Positions 37,256 through 45,189 of a stretch of 64,000 nucleotides of DNA are shown piece after piece; within the stretch, counting starts at the first letter, position 1; every line of letters begins with the position of its first letter. The notes beneath the pieces were generated by a model. It ran no database searches and was not told where the DNA came from. It saw nothing but the letters and a program-made list of their open reading frames with translations. The position numbers and the translations under genes were made by a program. The stretch comes from CAZLMW01 sp964560875 (lineage in GTDB: Bacteria; Myxococcota_A; UBA9042): assembly GCA_964560875.1 (NCBI GenBank), contig CAZLMW010000029.1:10282-74281 (forward strand). The letters run 5' to 3'.

Positions 37256-38671
37256 TCAATCTGCGGTCACGACTGGGGTCGCCGCGGGCGCGAGAGTTGG
37301 CGTGACGAGCCCGGAGAGATCGAGCGCCGCGTCCACTTCGCTGATATTGGCGGCTTCGATGGAGTAGGCCGCGGCCGGATCATGGCTGCCCTTGACGCCC
37401 ATCACGCGAACGTAAACGCGGGGTCCCCCGGCGACGTAGCGGGCCACCTCGACCACGCCGCCCTTATGGGGACCGATGACCCACAACGGCTCGCTCGGCG
37501 GCGACGAAACCATGACCTTCGCACGCACGCCTTCGGGCGGCTTGACGGTGAATCCGACGGTCGTACCGGGATCGACGTCGATCGCGTACCAGTCGGCGTC
37601 TTTGCGACCGTCCAGCAGGCCCTTGAGGCGATGATCGAAGCGCAACATGGCAGCGTCGGCGCGTCTGTCGTTGGGCTCTCGTTCATCGACGCGTCCGCCA
37701 AGGCACCCGGCAGCACCGGCGCAGTCGGGGGGGGAGAGCGCGACGGCGTACCGGTGATCAGCTTGCGCACCCGAGATGGCGGCCACCGCGACGCTGTCGA
37801 CGCCACGCAACAGACCCGGCGCGAGGTTTGGAATCGAGATGCCGCGCCCTCGCGTCGACACGCGTTTGAGGCGAACCTGGCCGTCCGCCTGCCGCAGCTC
37901 CACGCCGATGATGACGTTGGGCACACCGGCGACGGCGAGCGTCAACGGCTGCCTGGCCGAACCTGCGTCGCCCGTTCGCAGGCTGAACACGTCCACGTCG
38001 CCGGGACGAGACAGCGTTGCCTGGATAACCTGGCCGGGCGCGACAACGGGCCCCGAAGCGAGCGGTTTTTCGTTGGGCTCCTGCTCTTCACCCGCGGTCC
38101 GCGTGCGGCTGCCGGTGCGCAACCGATAGCCACCGCCGACAGGAGCCCGCTCGTCTTTCTTGCCGGCGACACAACGAATCCGCACGACCAATCCGGCGGC
38201 CGTGAGCCCAACGGCATCGAGCACGGAGCGACCGGTCTTGGCGACCCGTCCTACCTGAAGCGGCGTGGACGACCCCACTGAAAACACGGCGATTTCTGTG
38301 CACGCGGGCGCCTCGATCAGCTCGATTCGCGCGACGCGTCCAGCGCCGGGATGACCGGGTATAGCGTAGAAATCGGTCGCGCCGGGCACATCACCGGGCG
38401 GACCAACAGTGCCTTTGACCACGGCTGAAGCGGGCAGCTTCTGGGCTTTGGCGAGGCCGTCGTTCGGCTCGACTTCGGCGACCTCGGTCGCGCGAGCCAT
38501 CGCACCGAAAGCGGGATCACCGCCGTTTTCGGCGCCGCCCGGTGTCTTGGGAAAGAGCGTGGATGCGGGGAGCTGCTCGTGTGCTTCGCGCTTGCATCCG
38601 GCCAGCGCCAGCCCAACCGCGAAAAGGGCGATCGACCGGCGAAAACAGCGGCTGGATTGCCGCGCGTACAC
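37256..38671 (-). CDS. lipoprotein with three PPC-like domains
   Basis: 471 residues from a GTG, 4 bases after the skp stop. The signal peptide ends at L-A-G-C (Cys near 26). Three bacterial pre-peptidase C-terminal (PPC)-like beta domains begin with E-V-E-P-N-D, E-Q-E-P-N-E and E-R-E-P-N-D and contain the typical D-x-D-x-F/Y core (T-D-F-Y-A-I, V-D-V-F-S-L, A-D-W-Y-A-I). PPC domains usually accompany secreted peptidases, but no protease domain is present, so this is a stand-alone surface lipoprotein. It likely shares a transcript with skp. Confidence 0.82.
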   Translation of the reverse strand: MYARQSSRCFRRSIALFAVGLALAGCKREAHEQLPASTLFPKTPGGAENGGDPAFGAMARATEVAEVEPNDGLAKAQKLPASAVVKGTVGPPGDVPGATDFYAIPGHPGAGRVARIELIEAPACTEIAVFSVGSSTPLQVGRVAKTGRSVLDAVGLTAAGLVVRIRCVAGKKDERAPVGGGYRLRTGSRTRTAGEEQEPNEKPLASGPVVAPGQVIQATLSRPGDVDVFSLRTGDAGSARQPLTLAVAGVPNVIIGVELRQADGQVRLKRVSTRGRGISIPNLAPGLLRGVDSVAVAAISGAQADHRYAVALSPPDCAGAAGCLGGRVDEREPNDRRADAAMLRFDHRLKGLLDGRKDADWYAIDVDPGTTVGFTVKPPEGVRAKVMVSSPPSEPLWVIGPHKGGVVEVARYVAGGPRVYVRVMGVKGSHDPAAAYSIEAANISEVDAALDLSGLVTPTLAPAATPVVTAD

Positions 38672-38675
38672 GCCT

Positions 38676-39254
38676 CTACTTGCCCATTCGCTTGGTCACT
38701 TCGGCGGTGATATCGACGGCAGCAACGTGGTAGACGACGGCGACCCGGTTGAGAACCAGCGTGTAGCCGTTCTTCTTCGCGATCGTGTTGATGTGACCCT
38801 TGATCTTGGTCTCGATCGGCTTGAGCAGCTGGGCCTCTTTCTTGGCGAGCTGCTTGAGCGCCGTGCGCTGCGTCTTCTGGAACGCGAGGATCTCTTCCTG
38901 GAAGCGACGCGCCTTGGCCTGGAATTCCTGCGCCTTGGCCTTGAGCAGCGGCGTGATGCCCTTGCGTCCGGCTTTCGCCAGCTCTTTTTCGAGGTTCATG
39001 CGCTGCTGGACGAGCGACTTTTCCTGCTTCTTCAGCTCGTTATCGCGCCGCTTGAGCTGCTTCTTCTTGCGCTTTTGCATCGACTCGAACTGCGCTTTGG
39101 CGGCGCGACCGGCCTTGGTCGACAGCAGCACTTTCTGCAGGTCCACGACCGCGATTTTCTGAGATGCCGACGCGATTGCTGGCGTTGCAACGGTCACCGC
39201 GACGGCGACAGCTACGAGGCGGGCGATGATGACGGCACGGGATGCGCGGAACAT
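38676..39254 (-). CDS. skp: Skp/OmpH-family periplasmic chaperone
   Basis: 192 residues. A signal peptide (cleavage after A-S-A) is followed by the conserved opening I-A-V-V-D-L-Q-K-V-L. A long Lys/Glu/Gln-rich helical hairpin forms the tentacles, and the end returns to beta strand (Y-T-L-V-L-N-R-V-A-V-V-Y). Skp trimers hold unfolded outer-membrane proteins for BamA. GGAGG precedes the ATG at 39254, settling the start. In related genomes skp directly follows bamA; here it is on the other strand, 5 kb downstream. Confidence 0.88.
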   Translation of the reverse strand: MFRASRAVIIARLVAVAVAVTVATPAIASASQKIAVVDLQKVLLSTKAGRAAKAQFESMQKRKKKQLKRRDNELKKQEKSLVQQRMNLEKELAKAGRKGITPLLKAKAQEFQAKARRFQEEILAFQKTQRTALKQLAKKEAQLLKPIETKIKGHINTIAKKNGYTLVLNRVAVVYHVAAVDITAEVTKRMGK

Positions 39255-39430
39255 GGTGTCCTCCAAGGGGCGAGATTTCGCGGTGAAAAAGGGCCGCGAC
39301 AATCAACGAACAGGCGCGGGGTTATCGCCGCTGCATCCGGAACGGTCAAGCGAGCCGGTTCATTCGCTCCGGGGGCTCAACATACGCGGCGGCGCTTCTA
39401 TTTCATCTCTGACCTTGCTACCCCGTCGTC

Positions 39431-40381
39431 ATGACACTGCCCACGACTCACCGCCACACGGTGCGCGGTCTCGATCTCGCCTTCCACACCTGGGGGGATC
39501 CGAGCCGCCCGATGATCATCTGCGTGCACGGATTTCTCGACTGCGGCAAGTCCTGGGGTGATGTCGCGAGTCACCTTTGTGACCGCTATTACGTCGTCGC
39601 ACCCGACATGCGCGGATTCGGCGAGAGCGGCTGGGTCGGCGACGGCGGCTACTATCACTTCTACGACTACTACACCGACATGATGGCGCTGCTTGATCAC
39701 CTCGGCGCCGAAACCGTCGCGCTGGTCGGTCACTCGATGGGCGGCTCCATCGTCAGCGGGCTGGCGTCTCTGATCGGGCCCCAATGCAGGTCCGCCGTCT
39801 TGATCGAAGGACTTGGGCCGCCGGCGAGCGATCCGGCGCACACCGTTGGGCGCCTGCGTCTTTGGGCGGCCGCGATGTCTCGCGCGACGGTCCAGGGGCC
39901 ATCATCGGAGCGCCGCAAGCACAGGCGCGTCATGCCCGACCTCTCGGCCGCTGCTTTTCGGCTGCGCAAGTACAATTCACGGCTCGGCGTGGCCCGGTCG
40001 ATGACCCTGGCGGTCGCGTTGACCGAACCGACGGAGGCGCTCGACGGCGTTGTCTTTCGCCACGACCCGCTGCACATGACGCCCGCCGCCAAGCCCTATT
40101 GGATGCAAGAAGCGCATGCGATGTGGAGATCGATCGCGTGTCCGGTGCTGCTGCTGTCAGGCGCCGAGTCGAGCATGCCGACCGAAGATCTCGAGGGCCG
40201 CTTTTCGCACCTGCCAACGGCGCGTTCGTTCCTGGTCCCAGCCGCTGGCCACAACGTGCACCACGACCGACCGGAGCTCGTTGCCGGCGCGATCGACGCC
40301 TGGGTGAGTGACACGCACGAATCGCTTCCAGATGAGCTTTCGGAGGGCTTTCCGACGCCGGGTCGCCCCGCCGTTCGGTAG
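39431..40381 (+). CDS. alpha/beta hydrolase
   Basis: 316 residues. The fold signature is clear: oxyanion region H-G-F-L-D-C-G-K-S-W, strand motif A-P-D-M-R-G-F-G-E-S-G, nucleophile elbow G-H-S-M-G-G (Ser near residue 103), and a C-terminal G-H-N-V-H-H with the catalytic His. Esterase, epoxide hydrolase-like or dehalogenase-like activities are possible. It has no signal peptide and no helpful operon partner. Confidence 0.88.
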   Translation: MTLPTTHRHTVRGLDLAFHTWGDPSRPMIICVHGFLDCGKSWGDVASHLCDRYYVVAPDMRGFGESGWVGDGGYYHFYDYYTDMMALLDHLGAETVALVGHSMGGSIVSGLASLIGPQCRSAVLIEGLGPPASDPAHTVGRLRLWAAAMSRATVQGPSSERRKHRRVMPDLSAAAFRLRKYNSRLGVARSMTLAVALTEPTEALDGVVFRHDPLHMTPAAKPYWMQEAHAMWRSIACPVLLLSGAESSMPTEDLEGRFSHLPTARSFLVPAAGHNVHHDRPELVAGAIDAWVSDTHESLPDELSEGFPTPGRPAVR

Positions 40382-40387
40382 CTACGG

Positions 40388-42454
40388 CTATTGGATGATG
40401 GCTTCGCCGGTCGACGCGACCGAGAACAGGAAGTCGCTGTACATCATCGCCGCTTCTTCGTCGTGAAAGACAACGAAGTGGTCGCCCTTGGGGTACTGCA
40501 CGAGCAGGCCGGTCACGCGGTGTTTGCCGAATGTCAGGTTGTTGGTGACGGGCAACTTGAGCACCGGCGTCTTTTTGGCCACCGCCGCTTCGCTGAGATG
40601 CGCGGCGGGATGCAGGATCGCGAGGTTCATCGACGCCGCGAGCGCTTCGGCAGCAGATGCGACGCTGGCTTCATCCTTTACGCCCTCGGTCATCAACACG
40701 TGCGGCGGACGCTTGTTGGCGTCGCGGACGAAGACCTCGCGGCCGTAGGCGATCGGGTCGGTGATGTCGACCAGCATCTGGATCAGCGAGATCGCGGGGT
40801 GAAACTCGCTGAGCTCGTTGTCGTCGAGCTTGAGCGTGTTGCTGATCAATTGCGGGAAGTCGACGATGTCCTTGCGCATCACCGCGGTCAGCGACAACCC
40901 GCCGCTGGCGCCTGAGAACATGAACGCGCGGAAGTTCGGCTCGATCGACGCGAGCAGGACGCCAACGAGGCCGCCCTGGCTGTGGCCCATGAACATCATC
41001 CGGTTGGGGTCGAGTTCGATGTCCTTGTTGCCCGGAGCGTTGGCGGCGGGGATGTTCAGCTTTCCCTCGCGCAGCATCTCGAGCAGGAAGACGTTGTCGA
41101 GCACGCCCTGGCGAAACGTCGTGCGACCGGACACCGGATTGAGGAAGTTGAACGAATAGAGCTGCAGGATGCTCTTGTCCAGCTCCACTCCGGCGCGAGG
41201 GCCGTGCAGGGGCTGATCGATTCCGACGACGACGAGGCCTTGTTTGGTCAGCAGCTCAGCGACCTCGTATTTGCCGCCCTTGGCGAAGCCGTCGTACGAG
41301 CCGCCCGTGCCATGGGAGTAGATGACCACCGGCAGCTTGCCGCCGACCTCCTGGCTGCGATCCTTGGGCACGGCGATGGCGACCCGGAGCGTTTCCTTCC
41401 GTTGCACCACCGGGTTGCCGCTCTTGTCGAAGACGAAGCCGCCACCTTTGCTGGCATAGGGCGGCTCACCCTGCTGGAAGTTGGGCGCGAGGTATTGGCC
41501 CCGGATCAGTCGGTAGCTCTTCTTGGGCGGGTCGGCAGTCCACGCGATGGCGTTAAAGCGCTCGGTCTTGTCGCGCACGAACTTGGCGACTTTGCGGAGC
41601 GGCGCGACGGGATCACCGGTGGTCAGCACGGTCGCGGCGGCGATATCCATCGGTGGCACGTCGATGGTCTTGTCGGCCAGCGCGTCGGTGAGCGGCTTGA
41701 ACGCAGCAGCCAGCTTTTGCTGATCCGCGTCGAGGGCATCGGTGCGGACACTCGTGGCGAAGTCGATCACCTCGGCGAGATTCTTGGGTCGTGCGAGAAC
41801 CTTGTTGTCCGCGTCACGCACGCCGCGCCGCAACACCATCGCGTACGTGCTCTTCGAACGCAGAGGCGTGCCCCACGTGGGCTGGACCATCAGCATGTTG
41901 GCCTTGAGCAGCTGGCCGGACGTGGCGCCCGACAGCTTCCACCGAAGTGGGACGAGTTCGCCGCGGTGTTTGCCGTTGGCCGTCACGTCGATGAGGAACA
42001 GGTATTTCTGCGTCGTCGTCTCTTTCGCGGTGGGCAGCTGCTTGGGGTCGAGCGCGTTGTCCATCGGAAAGTAGACGGTTGGCTGAATTCCCCATCCGTC
42101 CAGCTCCTTGCCCGTCGTCAGGTAGTTGTCGAGCAACTGCTCCTGCTTGACGTCTTTGTCGCGCGGCGGCGGGAAGCCGGATAGGTCGACCGACCCGCCC
42201 TTGAGGCGCATGTCGCTGGGAAACGGCATCGCATGCCAGCTCTTGCCCTTGAGGTCGTACAGCGCCGCCGCGCCGGTCTCTTCGCCTTTGTGGGGATCGA
42301 AGCCCGGGTCGCCTTCTTTCGGTTCGGCTGTCTTTTCGTCACCGTCGCCCCCGTCGTCCGTCCCGCACGCATGCAGGCCGCTAAGACCGAGCGCGAGCGC
42401 CAGGAGAATAACGACGCGGCGATCCGCGGATCGGCCAACGCTGAGAGAGGACAC
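40388..42454 (-). CDS. lipase-like alpha/beta hydrolase lipoprotein
   Basis: 688 residues from a GTG, 3 bases after the deoC stop. The signal ends in lipobox L-H-A-C (Cys near 30) followed by an acidic Asp/Gly/Glu linker. The first 300 residues hold a P-F-P-S-D motif and Ig-like beta structure. The hydrolase part contains Y-S-H-G-T-G-G, G-I-D-Q-P-L-H-G and the nucleophile elbow G-H-S-Q-G-G near residue 500. The last His region is G-D-H-F-V-V-F. This arrangement is common in large outer-membrane lipases or esterases of Myxococcota. The substrate is unknown. Confidence 0.83.
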   Translation of the reverse strand: MSSLSVGRSADRRVVILLALALGLSGLHACGTDDGGDGDEKTAEPKEGDPGFDPHKGEETGAAALYDLKGKSWHAMPFPSDMRLKGGSVDLSGFPPPRDKDVKQEQLLDNYLTTGKELDGWGIQPTVYFPMDNALDPKQLPTAKETTTQKYLFLIDVTANGKHRGELVPLRWKLSGATSGQLLKANMLMVQPTWGTPLRSKSTYAMVLRRGVRDADNKVLARPKNLAEVIDFATSVRTDALDADQQKLAAAFKPLTDALADKTIDVPPMDIAAATVLTTGDPVAPLRKVAKFVRDKTERFNAIAWTADPPKKSYRLIRGQYLAPNFQQGEPPYASKGGGFVFDKSGNPVVQRKETLRVAIAVPKDRSQEVGGKLPVVIYSHGTGGSYDGFAKGGKYEVAELLTKQGLVVVGIDQPLHGPRAGVELDKSILQLYSFNFLNPVSGRTTFRQGVLDNVFLLEMLREGKLNIPAANAPGNKDIELDPNRMMFMGHSQGGLVGVLLASIEPNFRAFMFSGASGGLSLTAVMRKDIVDFPQLISNTLKLDDNELSEFHPAISLIQMLVDITDPIAYGREVFVRDANKRPPHVLMTEGVKDEASVASAAEALAASMNLAILHPAAHLSEAAVAKKTPVLKLPVTNNLTFGKHRVTGLLVQYPKGDHFVVFHDEEAAMMYSDFLFSVASTGEAIIQ

Positions 42455-42457
42455 CAG

Positions 42458-43402
42458 CTAGTACCCGCCGACTGCGCGTTTCGCGCCTTTTTTCGCTTTG
42501 GCCGCGCCCTTGACGATGGCCACGGACGCGCTGGCGCCGATTCGGGTGGCTCCGGCGGCGATCATCGCGTCGGCTGCATCGGCATCGCGCACACCACCGG
42601 ACGCTTTGACCTCGAGCTCCGCACCGACGGTCTGCTTCATAAGCGCGACATCCTCTGCGGTGGCGCCGCCCGGCCCAAACCCTGTGGACGTCTTCACGAA
42701 CGCGGCGCCTGCGACCTTGCTGAGCGCCGAAGCGATGACGATCTCTTCGCGTGTCAACTCGCCGGTCTCCAGGATGACTTTCACGATCGCCGGCTTGCTG
42801 GCCTGCACGACCTTGTGGATGTCATCGAGCACGGTGGCGTAATCGCCGGACTTGCACGCGCCGATGTTGATCACCATATCGATCTCGGTCGCGCCGGCGC
42901 GAACGGCCTCTTTGGCTTCGAACGCCTTGGCGGCTCCGGTGGTTGCGCCGAGCGGGAACCCGACGACGGTGCAGACCGCAACACCACTGCCGCGCAGCGC
43001 CCGCACGCAATAGGGCACGTTGGACGGGTTCACACAGACCGAAGCGAACTTGTACTTGGCGGCCTCGTCGCACAGCTTCTTGAGCTCTTCGCGCGTGGTT
43101 TTCGCCTTCAAAAGCGTGTGATCGATGTAGCGCGCGAGGTCGGCTCGGACGAGCTTGGGATCGAGCCCGGCTGCCCTGGCGCTGACTCGAGCTGCGCCGA
43201 TATCGATGATCTTGCGGGTGTCTCGCGAACGACGAGCGACCGACCAGCCACATCCCACGCAGTCGCCTTTGCCGGCGGAGCAGGGTTTGGTCGGGCTGGG
43301 TTTGCCGTGGCTGCGACCGTGGCTCGGGCCGCCGCGTGCGAGCTCTTGGCGCACCCGGTCGGCGATCGTCTGAACGAGGACTTCGAAATCGCGATCGCTC
43401 AC
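42458..43402 (-). CDS. deoC: deoxyribose-phosphate aldolase with N-terminal extension
   Basis: 314 residues; the core DeoC is about 220. Catalytic residues are intact: D-M-V-I-N-I-G (proton relay Asp), V-K-T-S-T-G-F (Schiff-base Lys) and K-A-S-G-G-V-R (second Lys). It splits 2-deoxyribose-5-phosphate into acetaldehyde and glyceraldehyde-3-phosphate. About 85 extra N-terminal residues begin with an amphipathic helix (F-E-V-L-V-Q-T-I-A-D-R-V-R-Q-E-L), then a Gly/Ser/His/Pro linker and C-S-A-G-K-G-D-C-V-G-C-G. Such helix-plus-linker extensions mark cargo enzymes of bacterial microcompartments, and some myxobacterial shells are associated with DeoC; no shell gene is in this window. The GTG at 43402 is chosen because GGAG stands 6 bases before it; a TTG at 43414 is possible. 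Confidence 0.9.
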   Translation of the reverse strand: MSDRDFEVLVQTIADRVRQELARGGPSHGRSHGKPSPTKPCSAGKGDCVGCGWSVARRSRDTRKIIDIGAARVSARAAGLDPKLVRADLARYIDHTLLKAKTTREELKKLCDEAAKYKFASVCVNPSNVPYCVRALRGSGVAVCTVVGFPLGATTGAAKAFEAKEAVRAGATEIDMVINIGACKSGDYATVLDDIHKVVQASKPAIVKVILETGELTREEIVIASALSKVAGAAFVKTSTGFGPGGATAEDVALMKQTVGAELEVKASGGVRDADAADAMIAAGATRIGASASVAIVKGAAKAKKGAKRAVGGY

Positions 43403-43471
43403 GGGGGGCTCCAAAAAGGGTCGTTTTGTCCGTGTTGAACGCGGTAAGGGACCACTGCCACCGGCGCGCTG

Positions 43472-44497
43472 TCAACCGCCGTGATGGGCGGCCTTCGGGG
43501 TGGCACGGAGGCGCAAGGCAAACAGCGATCCGACGAGCAGTACGACGACCCCGATCGGGCCAGGCTGCATCGGTCCGTCCGTCGAACCGACCACCGAGCA
43601 ACCGCATCCCTTCGACTTGGGCTTGCCGTCGGCCTTGGGCGCGTCGAGAAGCGTGATCTTGAGCGGTTCGCGGCCGCTCGGATCGTGCTCGACCTTGATC
43701 TTCGTCCCCGGCTTGAGCGCGTCGGCTTTGCCGTTGAGGACGACCGTGTCCCACATACTGATGTCGCCTTCAATCTCGAAGCCGCGCCGGCCACCGTCCG
43801 CGGTCACGATGTAGAGCTTGCGGCCACCACGATCGAGCACCTTGGCGTTGTCCAGCACCTCGACCGACGTCCTCTTGATGAGGACGATCTCGGGCCGCAC
43901 CACACCCTTTGGATCGTATTTCACCGTGACCGTCGCGCTCTTGACGAGGTCCTTGATGGTGCCGCCGGCGATGCACTTGCCGAGCAGCTTGCGGTCCATG
44001 GGGATCGGGATGGCGACTGTGTGCTTGCTGTCCTTCTTCTTGCGGACATAGAGCAACGTCTCGGTGACTTCATCGATCAGCGCGGCGCGGACGATCGTGT
44101 ACCGAAACCCTTTTGGCTTGGGCTTTGTCGCCATGTTCTCGGCCGTCAGCGCGTCGGCGGCGGCGGATGACTCGGTGGCCGGGGCTGCTCCGGGCGCGGC
44201 GTCCACGACAATCCCTGCAGCTGCGGTTGCGGGATCAGCGGCGGGATCGGCGGCAGCTGCGCCGGGCGGCAATGCGGGTTTTTCGTGTTTGGCCGGATCC
44301 GCGGCGTTCAGACCTGCGGCCTTGGACTCGTCGGTGTGTGCGCCCCCCGCGGGGTTGTTCAGGTCCCTGACCAGGCTCTTGGCGGCCTCGCGCGTCTTCG
44401 CAGGGACCTTGCGTTTGCTGGCGTGGGCGACGGTCGGCGACGCGACCAGCGCGGTCACGACGGCGGCCAAGAGGCGATGTCTGGGTGCTGCGGTCAT
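43472..44497 (-). CDS. exported protein with MYXO-CTERM-like tail
   Basis: 341 residues. A signal peptide is followed by an Ala/Pro-rich disordered stretch to about residue 125. Residues 125-300 look beta-rich with several small OB/SH3-like strands (T-V-T-V-K-Y-D-P and K-I-K-V-E-H-D-P repeated). The end is G-C-G-C-S, a hydrophobic helix and R-L-R-A-T-P-K, a MYXO-CTERM-like sorting signal. No family is recognised. It is 69 bases downstream of deoC on the opposite reading direction's side and has its own start region, a 279-base spacer rich in CTGAAC motifs. Confidence 0.72.
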   Translation of the reverse strand: MTAAPRHRLLAAVVTALVASPTVAHASKRKVPAKTREAAKSLVRDLNNPAGGAHTDESKAAGLNAADPAKHEKPALPPGAAAADPAADPATAAAGIVVDAAPGAAPATESSAAADALTAENMATKPKPKGFRYTIVRAALIDEVTETLLYVRKKKDSKHTVAIPIPMDRKLLGKCIAGGTIKDLVKSATVTVKYDPKGVVRPEIVLIKRTSVEVLDNAKVLDRGGRKLYIVTADGGRRGFEIEGDISMWDTVVLNGKADALKPGTKIKVEHDPSGREPLKITLLDAPKADGKPKSKGCGCSVVGSTDGPMQPGPIGVVVLLVGSLFALRLRATPKAAHHGG

Positions 44498-44776
44498 CGG
44501 TCAACTCTATGAAATATAAACGAACAAATCCGTTCAGCTCGATGGAAAATCGGGCTGGGGATGGCGCGGACGATAGCCAACCAACAACGCGCCAACAAGG
44601 AGCAGTGTCCCGCATAGGACACAGAAAGACTTACGTGTGGCATTAAAAACTGAACACGGGTTCAGCATGGGATACATTTGTTCAGTACCCGGCACTTGCG
44701 ACCTGAACAGCGGGGCTGCAACCGGGTGCAACGAACGACCTGGCCACAACAACGACCTGGCCACATGGAGGACCCA
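44498..44776. promoter_or_regulatory. divergent intergenic region with CTGAAC/GTTCAG cluster
   Basis: GTTCAG occurs at 44532-44537, 44660-44665 and 44680-44685; its complement CTGAAC at 44650-44655 and 44704-44709. The pair at 44650-44665 is a 6-base stem around ACGG. A 15-base direct repeat AACGACCTGGCCACA lies at 44735-44749 and 44752-44766, ending in the Shine-Dalgarno of the zinc-ribbon gene. The stretch is AT-rich around 44510-44530 and 44640-44650. This looks like a multi-site operator and promoter region. Confidence 0.5.
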
Positions 44777-45178
44777 ATGAACGAAGCCGGCACCACCACC
44801 AACCATCGCACCGTCAGCACCATTCGGATCGCCTCGGCGTTGAGCAGTCCCGAGTCATCGCAGCGTCGTCGGTGCCCGTGTTGCATGGCAACCGTCGAGA
44901 ACTGGCGACCGGTCATCTACGGCCCGGTGGGTCCCGAGGTCGTCGCCCAGGCGCGTCGCGGGGAGGTGACGTTGGGTGGGATGAACCACGGACGCAACGA
45001 GCCGCGCTGGCATTGCATCCGTTGCCGCACCCGGTTTGGACGGCCGCGCGAGGACCTCGATCGCTTCGGTCGTGCGATCGCGACGATGAAGACGATGAGC
45101 GTCAAGCCCACGTCGACGCCGGCGTGGCGAACGATGCCGACGATGCGCATCCGGGCGATAACGCAAACGGCTGCTTGA
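44777..45178 (+). CDS. small zinc-ribbon protein
   Basis: 133 residues from an ATG preceded by GGAGG. C-P-C-C near residue 33 and C-I-R-C near residue 80 provide the four ligands of a zinc ribbon. The C-terminal 45 residues are basic with Met/Thr/Arg-rich steps. It has no signal peptide, so a cytoplasmic nucleic-acid or protein-binding role is likely. The family is unknown. Only 11 bases separate it from the convergent POT gene, and its 5' region carries the repeat cluster described above. Confidence 0.68.
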   Translation: MNEAGTTTNHRTVSTIRIASALSSPESSQRRRCPCCMATVENWRPVIYGPVGPEVVAQARRGEVTLGGMNHGRNEPRWHCIRCRTRFGRPREDLDRFGRAIATMKTMSVKPTSTPAWRTMPTMRIRAITQTAA

Positions 45179-45189
45179 GCCGGGCTCGA

